Origin: an uncultured Clostridia bacterium
Lineage (GTDB): Bacteria > Bacillota > Clostridia > Christensenellales > CAG-314
Reading direction: 5' to 3'
Length of the DNA stretch: 36,478 nucleotides
Assembly: GCA_947625185.1 (NCBI GenBank)
Contig: CANQNJ010000014.1
Coordinates: forward strand, 1 to 36,478
Shown here: one piece after another, positions 16,601 to 23,552 of the stretch
How positions within the stretch are numbered: position 1 is the first letter of the stretch
Layout of the letters: each line of letters begins with the position of its first letter
Made by a program: the position numbers and the translations under genes
The notes under the pieces: generated by a model
What the model saw: the letters and a program-made list of their open reading frames with translations, nothing else
The model's database searches: none
Told to the model about the DNA's origin: nothing

Positions 16601-17211
16601 TCAACGTGTCGGCTATTCAGGAATTGGATGTGGAGCAGGGACGTTACGACGAATTGTCCGCCCAGATGGACGACTTGAAGAAAGCGGAATCCGACCTTAA
16701 AAACGCTTTGACGGAGTTGGAAGGAGACATTCAGACTCGGTTTAACGACGGAATGGATCAGATCAACGAGAATTTCAAACTTATATTCCGCGAGTTGTTT
16801 AACGGCGGCAATGCTCGTCTGTATATCGACAGAGATCCGTCCAAGGCGTCCCTCGATCAAGGTATCGAGATAGAAGCGCAACCCCCGGGAAAGAAATTGC
16901 AGAATATATCGTTGCTTTCCGGCGGAGAGAGAACTATGACCGCGGCGGCGATACTGTTCTCTATATTGAAGTTCAATCCCATGCCGTTCTGCGTATTGGA
17001 CGAGATAGAAGCGGCATTGGACGACGCAAATGCAGAGAGAATATCCAAATATTTGCGCAAATTCTCTTCATCCACGCAGTTTGTCGTTATCACGCACAAA
17101 AAGCCGACGATGGAACACTCCGACGTGCTGTACGGCGTTACGATGGAAGAGAAGGGCGTATCCAAGATCGTTTCGGTCAAACTTACGGATGCAATAAAAC
17201 AAGCTATGTAG
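13630..17211 (+). CDS. smc: chromosome partition/condensin protein Smc
   Basis: A 1193-residue SMC ATPase that organises and segregates the chromosome with ScpAB (not in this window). Walker A GPNGCGKSN is near residues 32-40; two long coiled coils (about 165-500 and 670-1010) flank the hinge (about 505-665, with the GGRLQNIV and DGSLEGGS stretches); the C-terminal head has the LSGGE signature (about 1095) and Walker B FCVLDEIEAALDD (about 1120). Length is standard. GTG start shares one base with the rnc stop. Confidence 0.97.
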   Translation: MLYLKKVEMYGFKSFADKVELKFDQPITGIVGPNGCGKSNISDAIRWVLGEQSTKNLRGKQMQDLIFNGTDTRKSMSYCEVSLFFDNTTRIFDIPMDEIIISRKLYRNNESEYLLNRNVVRLRDILQLLRGVGLGKDGYSIVGQGRMDAILNARPEDRRAIFEEALGVSTFRVQKVDTERKLEKTRTNMQQIAILMEEMKRHLPELKRQSTLAKKYIEIYDELRLLEINAYIYGYDNASLEKEEGKKMLQGLKEQYNLREAQFAEINEKHDETFHRRNNIDAEIAALRDKQVKLAVEVQKNAGEKDIIQERINGCKRDIQSNEELIESDKQEIERLTQVNEELSSLLVRRNEEKTSLEKEIGDTNEQFADVGRRVDEINERAESLRVKLDEAIHAVAEANNKLVALQTEKKTLQERLEQVARSEEELTQKLQESAGEEGDLLGRYDKLRKDRDEVDASLRRVKQQIKELEYQQFNLNKELTKRQQAYSGEKGSIDMLNDFAANYRGYQPTIQYLMQDAKKDKELASHIKGSVADLIKVEPKLQTAIEAALGGRLQNIVTETEEDVKYLINYLKINDYGKATFLPVSSMKPHGIERAEVLKEKGVLGVASELIEYDKHYSNVMESLLGGVVVADTFDNAVAISRKYRYTHRMVTLTGERISNDGSLEGGSNRKQSGYSILSYETELAERNEKLATLLKELQKTEAEKTQSDAQLEELRADANKLNDTLNSLKVDIATAKEKIETSNTLSNSDKKNVLRLSSEKEKIVARQDQIDIAVKKLELRVKELETAEKQLREKSDHLREITQLEMSAKDTVSTSLSDKRYRLAVLTSNIEVTEKDIKTNVESIASLQDGIQSRQTYVAQVRLAIDGMYATMNENVTDSNLQEEMARLLEQIKQSDNLKSQLEEEFGRLTDERMRLSNELAELNGTIDKQEYIINKIDDDLLALQQRVQEEYGITYSAAMQYKDENYNKDTGKERISVLKEEMQKLGHVNVSAIQELDVEQGRYDELSAQMDDLKKAESDLKNALTELEGDIQTRFNDGMDQINENFKLIFRELFNGGNARLYIDRDPSKASLDQGIEIEAQPPGKKLQNISLLSGGERTMTAAAILFSILKFNPMPFCVLDEIEAALDDANAERISKYLRKFSSSTQFVVITHKKPTMEHSDVLYGVTMEEKGVSKIVSVKLTDAIKQAM

Positions 17212-17220
17212 AGGTGTGCA

Positions 17221-18114
17221 ATGGGATTTTTCAAAAAGATCATCGACGGACTGAAAAAAACAAAGGAAAAAATCGGTTTCAAGCTGAATCAACTATTCAA
17301 ACGCGGTATATTCGACGACGATTTTTATGAAGAATTGGAGTATATTTTGTTGTCAGCCGATATCGGCGAAGAAACGACGACCGATATTATCGACGAATTG
17401 CGCGACCGAATGGGCAAAGACAGAGTATCCGATCCCGAGCAAGCCAACAGGTATCTGCGTAATGTATTGACGGATATTCTCGGCGACGAAAAGTTTACTT
17501 TTTCCACCCCATGTGTCATTTTGGTGTCGGGAGTCAACGGCGTCGGCAAGACGACAACGATAGGCAAGCTCGCCAATATCTTCACGAAACAAGGCAAGTC
17601 TGTCGTGATCGCAGCGGCTGATACATTCAGAGCGGCAGCAGGCGAACAGCTCGAAGTGTGGGCAAACCGAGCCAAGGTGCGTATAATAATGCACGAAGAA
17701 GGCAGCGATCCCGCGGCGGTGGTGTTTGATGCGATCTCATCCGCCAAGAGCAGAGGGACGGACGTCGTGCTTGTGGATACGGCGGGACGTCTGCACAACA
17801 AGAAGAATCTGATGGAAGAACTGAAAAAGATCAACAGAGTAATAGATCGAGAATTTCCCGATGCCGATCGCAAAAACCTTATCGTCCTTGACGCCACAAC
17901 GGGGCAGAATGCAATTCAACAAGTGGATATTTTTAACGAAGCGATAGATATCGACGGAATAGTCCTTACCAAACTCGACGGCACGGCAAAGGGCGGGGTC
18001 GTGCTTGCCATTAAGCACGATATGGATATCCCCGTCTATTTCGTCGGAGTAGGCGAGGGGCTTGAAGATCTGTTGGAATTTGACGCGGAAAGTTATGTTG
18101 AAGGAATAATCTGA
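17221..18114 (+). CDS. ftsY: signal recognition particle receptor FtsY
   Basis: Membrane-associated SRP GTPase that receives ribosome-Ffh complexes. The 297-residue protein has a short N-terminal helical region (no acidic A domain), then the NG domain: GVNGVGKTT (about 104-112), DTFRAAAGEQLE, DTAGR (about 187), TKLDGTAKGG (about 250) and a C-terminal GVGEGLEDL. GAGGTG lies just before the ATG. It follows smc after nine bases, as in Bacillus. Confidence 0.97.
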   Translation: MGFFKKIIDGLKKTKEKIGFKLNQLFKRGIFDDDFYEELEYILLSADIGEETTTDIIDELRDRMGKDRVSDPEQANRYLRNVLTDILGDEKFTFSTPCVILVSGVNGVGKTTTIGKLANIFTKQGKSVVIAAADTFRAAAGEQLEVWANRAKVRIIMHEEGSDPAAVVFDAISSAKSRGTDVVLVDTAGRLHNKKNLMEELKKINRVIDREFPDADRKNLIVLDATTGQNAIQQVDIFNEAIDIDGIVLTKLDGTAKGGVVLAIKHDMDIPVYFVGVGEGLEDLLEFDAESYVEGII

Positions 18115-18153
18115 GACGTTTATCGAAAGTTGGTTTGTTTGCAGGTTGCCTTG

Positions 18154-18176
18154 CTCGGTGTGTTGCTTACACCGAG
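18154..18176 (+). promoter_or_regulatory. stem-loop between ftsY and the next gene
   Basis: A perfect 8-bp stem, CTCGGTGT (18154-18161) with ACACCGAG (18169-18176), seven-base loop. No T-run follows on either strand, so it is not a standard terminator; it may be an mRNA-stability or processing element between ftsY and the membrane-protein gene. Confidence 0.45.
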
Positions 18177-18209
18177 GCGTAATGCAGACAAAATCACGAG
18201 GAGGAAAAG

Positions 18210-18671
18210 ATGATAGAATTTTCGGGACAAATTTCAGGGCAAACATTGAACTACATTTTAAATCAAGAAAGAAAACGCGGTCTCATTGCGGCATGCATAG
18301 TGTCCGTTTTGGTGGCAATTGCCATAGTGGTGGTCGCCGTTATCTATGATACGGTTTATTTAATCGGGCTGGCGTTTCCTGTTATTTTTGTTGTTATATC
18401 CGTAATTGCAAAGCCGGGTAAAAGTACTTATCACCTGATACTCCCGCAAAGAGTATATATTGAAGGAGATATGCTTGTCAGCGAAAACGCAGAATTCAGT
18501 TTCAGCAGAAAATTGGATCAGGTGGAGACCGTGATCGATTTCGGCGAAGGGTATCATATTAAATTCTACTCGGCATATAGATGTCCTAAATTTATTTGTC
18601 AAAAGAGTTTACTGACAAAAGGGACCATTGAAGAGTTTGAAAAATTATTTTCGGATAAAATAATTCGCTGA
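18210..18671 (+). CDS. small membrane protein, two helices plus YcxB/PH-like domain
   Basis: A 153-residue protein of unknown function. A 24-residue polar start is followed by two hydrophobic segments (about 25-47 and 50-67) and a strand-rich soluble domain (RVYIEGDMLVSENAEFSFS ... VETVIDFGEGYHIKFY) that resembles the YcxB-like C-terminal domain. A strong GAGGAGGAAAAG site precedes the ATG. The layout matches the - strand protein at 3889-4353, but the two sequences are not obviously alike. Confidence 0.65.
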   Translation: MIEFSGQISGQTLNYILNQERKRGLIAACIVSVLVAIAIVVVAVIYDTVYLIGLAFPVIFVVISVIAKPGKSTYHLILPQRVYIEGDMLVSENAEFSFSRKLDQVETVIDFGEGYHIKFYSAYRCPKFICQKSLLTKGTIEEFEKLFSDKIIR

Positions 18672-18694
18672 AAATATGGTTCTATATCGGTATA

Positions 18695-18852
18695 TGGAGC
18701 GGAGTAAGTAATCGTGATCCCTCCGACATAACATTTAAGGCTCTATGTTTGTGCATATGCCCAATGTTGCAAATGTCGGTGGTGTGTAGGTATATTTTCA
18801 ATATATAAGGCTCTATGTAAAATGTTGGGGTGTAAGTAATTTCTCCAACATA
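18695..18852 (+). repeat. diverged tandem units with matching stem-loops
   Basis: TAAGGCTCTATGT occurs twice (18736-18748 and 18806-18818). GTAAGTAAT occurs twice (18704-18712 and 18832-18840), each followed by TCC[G/A]ACATA (18722-18730 and 18844-18852). CCGACAT (18723-18729) can pair with ATGTCGG (18773-18779), and ATGTTGG (18822-18828) with CCAACAT (18845-18851). The pattern suggests a duplicated structured element; no known RNA family is recognised. Confidence 0.45.
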
Positions 18853-18870
18853 TAATTGAATCGTTTTGCT

Positions 18871-18914
18871 CCCTCTCTCTGCGGCAGTACTGTCGCAGAT
18901 AGAGGGTTTATTTT
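18871..18914 (+). terminator. long hairpin with T-rich tail
   Basis: CCCTCT-C-TCTGCG (18871-18883) pairs with CGCAGA-T-AGAGGG (18894-18906), twelve pairs with one mismatch, and the loop CAGTACTG can pair further. TTTATTTT follows. It is 200 bases past the preceding gene, so it may end that long 3' region or a separate small transcript made of the repeats just before it. Confidence 0.6.
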
Positions 18915-19164
18915 ACACATATACAAGCAGCCTTTTCCTGAACCTTTCGAAGCTTTTCGCTTTGCAGCAGTCCTTTCCGACATTTTCGTCATATTGTTTT
19001 TTTACGCGCATTCCGATATTATGTAGTATCTATGATGTAGTATTTTTAACGAGTTATTATTTTATCTTGTTTCTGTGTATCTCGAAAAAGGTACTTACAT
19101 TATTTTTTTTACCAACGTCTTCGCTTAAAACTTTATATTTTATGATGAAAGGCGCGTAAAATCG

Positions 19165-19193
19165 TTGACAATATGATTGTTATGGTATAAAAT
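19165..19193 (+). promoter_or_regulatory. promoter for the ylxM-ffh operon
   Basis: TTGACA (19165-19170) with TAAAAT (19188-19193) at 17 bases, or TATAAA (19186-19191) with an extended TGG. A perfect 8-bp inverted repeat, TTGTAAAG (19198-19205) and CTTTACAA (19214-19221), falls at the expected 5' end of the mRNA and may protect it. Confidence 0.65.
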
Positions 19194-19237
19194 TACATTG
19201 TAAAGTAAAAAAGCTTTACAATTGCTGCGAGGTGAGT

Positions 19238-19543
19238 ATGGCGCTGACAAAGATACGGCTCTCACAGTTGCTGTCGGTATACGGCAAGCTGCTCACCGAT
19301 AAGCAACGGGACGCTCTTACAATGTACTGCGATTGCGATTGTTCGCTTGCCGAAATAGCCGATGAGGTCGGTATATCGCGGCAGGGAGTTCGCGACGCGA
19401 TCGTAAAGGGTGAAGCGTCTCTCGTGCGGTTCGAGGAAGCGTTATCGCTTGCAAAGTTGCAACTCGAATTGTCCGTTGCGGTGGAAGAGGGCAATAAAGA
19501 AAAGGTATTCGACGCGGCAAAACGCTTCGTCTCAAAGGAGTAA
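19238..19543 (+). CDS. ylxM: YlxM-like SRP-associated helix-turn-helix protein
   Basis: A 101-residue protein of the UPF0122/YlxM family, always encoded before ffh and thought to assist the signal recognition particle. The middle region SLAEIADEVGISRQGVRDAI (about 45-64) is a sigma-70 region-4-like helix-turn-helix. GAGG at 19229-19232 favours the ATG at 19238 over a GTG two codons upstream. The ffh Shine-Dalgarno site is inside its last codons, so the pair is tightly coupled. Confidence 0.9.
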   Translation: MALTKIRLSQLLSVYGKLLTDKQRDALTMYCDCDCSLAEIADEVGISRQGVRDAIVKGEASLVRFEEALSLAKLQLELSVAVEEGNKEKVFDAAKRFVSKE

Positions 19544-19546
19544 ACA

Positions 19547-20857
19547 GTGGCTGCATTTGCAAATCTTACGGATAGGATAAATCACGTTTTTGCCAAGCTG
19601 CGCAATCGCGGCGCTCTGACGGAATTGGAGATAAAGCAAGCGATGCGCGAAGTTCGCGTGGCTCTTCTGGAAGCGGACGTCAACTTCACGGTGGCGAAAG
19701 ACTTTATCAACAAAGTAACCGAACTTGCCGTCGGTGAGGAAATACTCAAAAGTCTTACCCCCGGTCAGCAGGTCATCAAGATCGTAAACGAACAGCTTAT
19801 CGAATTGCTCGGATCAACACAAAGCAAACTCGGAGTCAGTCCCAAATTGCCTACGGTTATTATGATGTGCGGATTACAGGGTGCGGGCAAAACGACAATG
19901 TGCGGCAAGTTGGCGGCTTATTTGCAGAAACAGGGCAAACGAGTTCTGCTCTGTGCCGACGATATTTACCGTCCCGCAGCCATCAAGCAGTTGGAAATAG
20001 TTGCAGGTAAAGCCAAGGCGGGCTTCTTCGAAATGGGGCAGAGCAATCCCACCAAGATCGCGCAAAATGCGGTTACGTATGCCGAGAAGAACGGTTACGA
20101 TACGGTCGTTATAGATACGGCGGGCAGACTGCACATCAATGAAGAATTGATGAACGAACTTAAAGCCATCAAGAAAGCTGTTGACGTCTACGAAACGCTT
20201 TTGGTAGTGGATTCTATGACGGGGCAGGACGCCGTTAACGTCGCCAAGACATTTGACGAACAGTTGGATATCACGGGCGTGATAATGACCAAGTTGGACG
20301 GCGACACTCGCGGAGGAGCAACTCTCTCTATAAAAGCCGTTACGGGTAAGCCTATCAAGTTTGTCGGTACGGGAGAAAAAATGGAAGATATCGAACCCTT
20401 CCATCCCGACAGAATGGCTTCACGCATATTGGGAATGGGCGACGTGCTTACTCTTATCGAAAAAGCTCAGACCGCAATAGACGAAGAACAGGCAATCAAG
20501 ATGGCGAAGAAACTCAAAGAATCGAGTTTCGATCTCAATGATTATCTTGAACAGTTCGAGCAGGTTGCAAAGATGGGCGATCTCAACGATATCGTGGGTA
20601 TGATCCCGGGCGCAAGCAGACTTAAACTCGGAGATAAGAAGGTCGATGAGGCGCAGATCAAGCGCAATAAGGCGATCATACAGTCTATGACAAAGGAAGA
20701 ACGTTCCAATCCGAAGATACTCAATTATTCTCGCAGAAAGCGCATTGCAAAAGGCTGCGGAATGCAGGTACAGGACGTAAATCGGTTGATCAAACAGTTT
20801 GAACAAACTTGCGATATGATGAAAAAAATGACAAAATCAAAGCGATTGCCCTTTTGA
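19547..20857 (+). CDS. ffh: signal recognition particle protein Ffh
   Basis: The SRP54 GTPase that binds signal peptides and 4.5S RNA and delivers ribosomes to FtsY. The 436-residue protein has the N domain with the ALLEADVN motif (39-46), G1 GLQGAGKTT (109-117), DTAGR (about 190), TKLDGDTRGG (about 248), and the M domain from about 300 with the RNA-binding SRRKRIAKGCGMQVQDVNRL segment. The C-terminus is short, lacking the Met-rich tail. GTG start with AAAGGAG six bases upstream. No 4.5S RNA gene was recognised nearby. Confidence 0.97.
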   Translation: MAAFANLTDRINHVFAKLRNRGALTELEIKQAMREVRVALLEADVNFTVAKDFINKVTELAVGEEILKSLTPGQQVIKIVNEQLIELLGSTQSKLGVSPKLPTVIMMCGLQGAGKTTMCGKLAAYLQKQGKRVLLCADDIYRPAAIKQLEIVAGKAKAGFFEMGQSNPTKIAQNAVTYAEKNGYDTVVIDTAGRLHINEELMNELKAIKKAVDVYETLLVVDSMTGQDAVNVAKTFDEQLDITGVIMTKLDGDTRGGATLSIKAVTGKPIKFVGTGEKMEDIEPFHPDRMASRILGMGDVLTLIEKAQTAIDEEQAIKMAKKLKESSFDLNDYLEQFEQVAKMGDLNDIVGMIPGASRLKLGDKKVDEAQIKRNKAIIQSMTKEERSNPKILNYSRRKRIAKGCGMQVQDVNRLIKQFEQTCDMMKKMTKSKRLPF

Positions 20858-20913
20858 TAAAACGACAAAAACTTTATTAAAATAAAAAAACTAATACATT
20901 GGAGGAACAAAAA

Positions 20914-21174
20914 ATGGCAGTAAAAATGAGATTGACAAGAATGGGAGACAAGAAAAATCCTTTCTATCGCGTTGTGGTTATCGACAGTCACAAGGCGCGC
21001 GACGGACAGTATGTGGACCTTATCGGCACATACAATCCTCTCAATGAAGAGGTGCATCTCGACGTTGAGAAAGCTAAGAAATGGGTGGAGTGCGGCGTAC
21101 AACCCACAGAGACCGTCCGCACGTTGCTTGTCCGCGAAAACGTTCTCGAACCGAAGAAGTCTCACAAGGCGTAA
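20914..21174 (+). CDS. rpsP: small ribosomal subunit protein bS16
   Basis: An 86-residue S16 with the family start MAVKMRLTRMGDKKNPFYRVVV and the LIGTYNPL motif. The ATG at 20914 follows TTGGAGGAA; an in-frame TTG at 20899 would swallow this ribosome site. It sits between ffh and khpA as in most Firmicutes. Confidence 0.98.
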   Translation: MAVKMRLTRMGDKKNPFYRVVVIDSHKARDGQYVDLIGTYNPLNEEVHLDVEKAKKWVECGVQPTETVRTLLVRENVLEPKKSHKA

Positions 21175-21189
21175 CCCGAGGTGCGACAG

Positions 21190-21420
21190 ATGTTGGAACT
21201 TGTAACTTACATTGTACAACAACTTGTAGAGGACAAGGGCGCGGTTAATATCGTTTCCGAAGAAAAGGACGGAGTGGAAACTTTGACTATTCACGTCGCG
21301 GAAAGCGATATCGGCAAGGTCATCGGCAAGCAAGGCAAGATTGCCATGGCTATCCGTACCTTGGCGAAGGCTGTCGGCTCAAAAGACGGCAAGAGATACA
21401 ATATCGAGATTGAGGATTGA
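21190..21420 (+). CDS. khpA: KH-domain RNA-binding protein KhpA
   Basis: A 76-residue single KH domain (formerly YlqC) with the GKVIGKQGK loop (GxxG = GKQG) and the AIRTLAKAVG helix. KhpA with KhpB binds RNA and influences cell division and elongation in Gram-positives. ATG at 21190 is supported by GAGGTG at 21178-21183; a GTG at 21181 would overlap that site. Sixteen bases after rpsP. Confidence 0.93.
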   Translation: MLELVTYIVQQLVEDKGAVNIVSEEKDGVETLTIHVAESDIGKVIGKQGKIAMAIRTLAKAVGSKDGKRYNIEIED

Positions 21421-21423
21421 GTG

Positions 21424-21457
21424 TTTTGCCACAAGTACAGGTATGCTTGTGGCAAAA
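21424..21457 (+). promoter_or_regulatory. 12-bp perfect hairpin before rimM
   Basis: TTTTGCCACAAG (21424-21435) pairs fully with CTTGTGGCAAAA (21446-21457), ten-base loop. It starts four bases after the khpA stop and ends ten bases before the rimM ATG, which has no Shine-Dalgarno sequence. No T-run follows, so it is not a usual terminator; it may be a translation or mRNA-processing element. Confidence 0.6.
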
Positions 21458-21467
21458 TCAGTATTTT

Positions 21468-21968
21468 ATGAGATTGGAAGCAGGCAGGGTAATAAAGGCA
21501 CAGGGGATCAAGGGCGAAGTCAAGTTGGCGTGTTTCCTTGACGATTCCGCAATGCTCAAAGCCGTAAAACAGCTGTATATAGGCGCCAATTCTTACACCG
21601 TGGAACACATACGTTGCGACGGTGAATTTTGCTATTTGAAGTTGACGTCCGTATCGGACAGAAACGCGGCGGAAGCGCTTGTTAATTGGAGCGTGTTTGT
21701 CGATAAAGAGAGCATACCGTTGCCGCAAGGCAGATACTTTGTCGAAGATCTGATCGGATGTACGGTTTCCTTGTCGAGCGGAAAGGTCGTCGGTAATATA
21801 ATCGATGTGCTGCAATACGGCGCCGCAGACGTCATTGTGTGCTGCGATAGCGACGGAAAAAACGTTATGTTTCCCTTTCTCAAAGATTGCGTATCCGTTG
21901 ATATCCGACGGAAAACCGTCACGGTAGAAGATACCGGGTTCGGAGAGGTGGCTGTGTATGAGGATTGA
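21468..21968 (+). CDS. rimM: ribosome maturation factor RimM
   Basis: A 166-residue 30S assembly factor that binds S19 and helps form the 16S rRNA head. The N-terminal LEAGRVIKAQGIKGEVKL (3-20) is the RimM hallmark; the C-terminal PRC-barrel contains YFVEDLIGCTV and VMFPFLKDCV. The start is fixed by homology (AGRVIK normally lies a few residues from the start), although no SD is visible before the ATG at 21468. A TTG at 21417 would need translation through the hairpin. Overlaps trmD by 11 bases. Confidence 0.93.
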   Translation: MRLEAGRVIKAQGIKGEVKLACFLDDSAMLKAVKQLYIGANSYTVEHIRCDGEFCYLKLTSVSDRNAAEALVNWSVFVDKESIPLPQGRYFVEDLIGCTVSLSSGKVVGNIIDVLQYGAADVIVCCDSDGKNVMFPFLKDCVSVDIRRKTVTVEDTGFGEVAVYED

Positions 21969-22632
21969 CGTATTGACGTTGTTTCCGGAAATGTTTGACG
22001 CGCTCAACAGCTCTCTTACGGGGAGAGCGCGCGAAAAGGGGCTTTACGAATTGCATTGCCACAATATCAGAGATTACTCCAAGGACCGTCACAAGAAATG
22101 CGACGACGCTCCTTTCGGCGGCGGCGCCGGAATGGTTATGATGCCTCAACCCATACACGATTGTATCTGCGCTGTCGATCCGGATCATACCGCCAAGAGG
22201 ATATATATGTCTCCGCGCGGCAAGGTTCTCAACCAACGATTTGTGCAGGAACTCTCGCGCGAACGCCATTTGCTTATTCTCTGCGGTCACTATGAAGGGG
22301 TGGATCAACGCGTATTGGATATGGATATCGATCTGGAAGTATCCATAGGCGATTACGTTCTTTCCGGCGGAGAAATCCCCGCTATGGCGGTAATCGACAG
22401 CGTATTGAGATACGTCCCCGACGTGTTGGGCAACAGCGAGTCGACTGTTGACGAGTCTTTTTCCGGGCAACTGCTTGAATACCCTCAATACACGCGTCCG
22501 CAGGAATTTTGCGGTATACCCGTCCCCGAAGTGCTTGTAAGCGGCGATCACGCCAAGGTGGACAAATGGCGATATGAGCAATCGGTGGAGATCACCCGCA
22601 AAAATCGTCCGGATCTTTTGGAGAACAAATGA
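21958..22632 (+). CDS. trmD: tRNA (guanine37-N1)-methyltransferase
   Basis: SPOUT-class methyltransferase placing m1G37 in tRNAs reading CNN codons, preventing +1 frameshifts. The 224-residue protein has FGGGAGM (53-59), LCGHYEGVDQRV (108-119) and SIGDYVLSGGE (129-139), the trefoil-knot and catalytic-Asp region, and a C-terminal tRNA-binding domain. GGAGAGGTGG precedes the ATG. Overlaps rimM at its start and rbgA (ATGA) at its end. Confidence 0.97.
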   Translation: MRIDVLTLFPEMFDALNSSLTGRAREKGLYELHCHNIRDYSKDRHKKCDDAPFGGGAGMVMMPQPIHDCICAVDPDHTAKRIYMSPRGKVLNQRFVQELSRERHLLILCGHYEGVDQRVLDMDIDLEVSIGDYVLSGGEIPAMAVIDSVLRYVPDVLGNSESTVDESFSGQLLEYPQYTRPQEFCGIPVPEVLVSGDHAKVDKWRYEQSVEITRKNRPDLLENK

Positions 22633-23474
22633 ATATTCAATGGTTTCCGGGGCATATGACCAAGGCGCTCCGTATGATGGAGGAAAATGTCAAACTTGTT
22701 GACGCAATAGGATATGTATTGGACGCACGCGCTCCTTTGTCCTGTTTCAATCCTCAATTTCGCAGCGTTATAGGAATGAAGCCCTGCGTGTTTATACTCA
22801 ATAAATGCGATCTTGCGGATCCCGAAAAAATCGAACTGTGGTGCAAGCATTTTGCCGCAAAAGGGCTGTCATATGTGAAGGTGACGGCGACCGCTTCGGC
22901 GGATGCGGGGAGAATTGCCGCTGTTTTTGCACAGGTCACTTCCGAATTGCGCCTTAAATATCAGGCAAAAGGCGTATTTCGTCCTATACGATTTATGATA
23001 ATAGGCGTTCCTAATTGCGGCAAGTCTACGATAATAAATTGTCTCTCGGGCAAAAAAGCAGTCATCACGGGGGATAAACCCGGGGTAACAAAGGGCAAAC
23101 AGTGGGTCAGATTGGCTTCCGGATTGGAATTGTTGGATACACCGGGGACGCTTTGGCCGAAATTCGACGACGAGAATGTCGCGTGCCGTTTGTGCTTTAT
23201 CGGCAGTATAAAAGACGACGTAGTCGATCTGTGCGAAGCGGCAAACCTGCTTATAGCGCAACTTATTGATTTGTATCCGAATTGCATCGCAAAACGTTTC
23301 GGAATTAATTGCGATGATAAGAGTTGTGAGGAGATTTTTGAGGAAATAGCCGTTAAGCGCGGATTTTTGTTGCGCGGCGGCGATATCGACGCGGAACGCT
23401 GCGCAAAAGCAATACTTGACGATTTCCGAAAGGGCAAATTAGGAAGAATTACGTTTGATCTTCCCGCCGATTGA
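22629..23474 (+). CDS. rbgA: ribosome biogenesis GTPase RbgA (YlqF)
   Basis: Circularly permuted GTPase needed for late 50S assembly. In the 281-residue protein the order is G4 NKCD (58-61), then G1 GVPNCGKS (126-133), G2 PGVT (151-154) and G3 DTPG (170-173), which is diagnostic. It opens with the family-typical IQWFPGHMTKA. The ATGA overlap with trmD shows coupling. In Bacillus rplS sits between trmD and rbgA; here it does not. Confidence 0.95.
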   Translation: MNIQWFPGHMTKALRMMEENVKLVDAIGYVLDARAPLSCFNPQFRSVIGMKPCVFILNKCDLADPEKIELWCKHFAAKGLSYVKVTATASADAGRIAAVFAQVTSELRLKYQAKGVFRPIRFMIIGVPNCGKSTIINCLSGKKAVITGDKPGVTKGKQWVRLASGLELLDTPGTLWPKFDDENVACRLCFIGSIKDDVVDLCEAANLLIAQLIDLYPNCIAKRFGINCDDKSCEEIFEEIAVKRGFLLRGGDIDAERCAKAILDDFRKGKLGRITFDLPAD

Positions 23475-23552
23475 ACAGCGGGCTGGAATTTTTACCCAGA
23501 TTCGCCTGCGGCAACGGCGGGTGAGTTATATTTACATTCGGATTGAATAATT

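Larger units (their letters stand above)
18672..19164. other. gene-free region with structured repeats
   Basis: No convincing gene; a 97-codon open frame at 18866-19159 is rejected. Holds three diverged repeat units (18695-18852), a long hairpin with T-tract (18871-18914), then AT-rich sequence up to the ylxM promoter. Confidence 0.5.

Noticed and set aside
18154..18176. Stem-loop after ftsY as a terminator
   Set aside because: The stem is perfect but no T-run follows on either strand.
18866..19159. 97-codon + strand open frame rich in Phe, Leu and Ser
   Set aside because: Begins inside the hairpin at 18871-18914, has no ribosome site, and its composition is that of AT-rich non-coding DNA.
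23475..23552. GC-rich imperfect hairpin between rbgA and rnhB as a terminator
   Set aside because: Pairing is weak and no T-run follows; the genes are probably co-transcribed.
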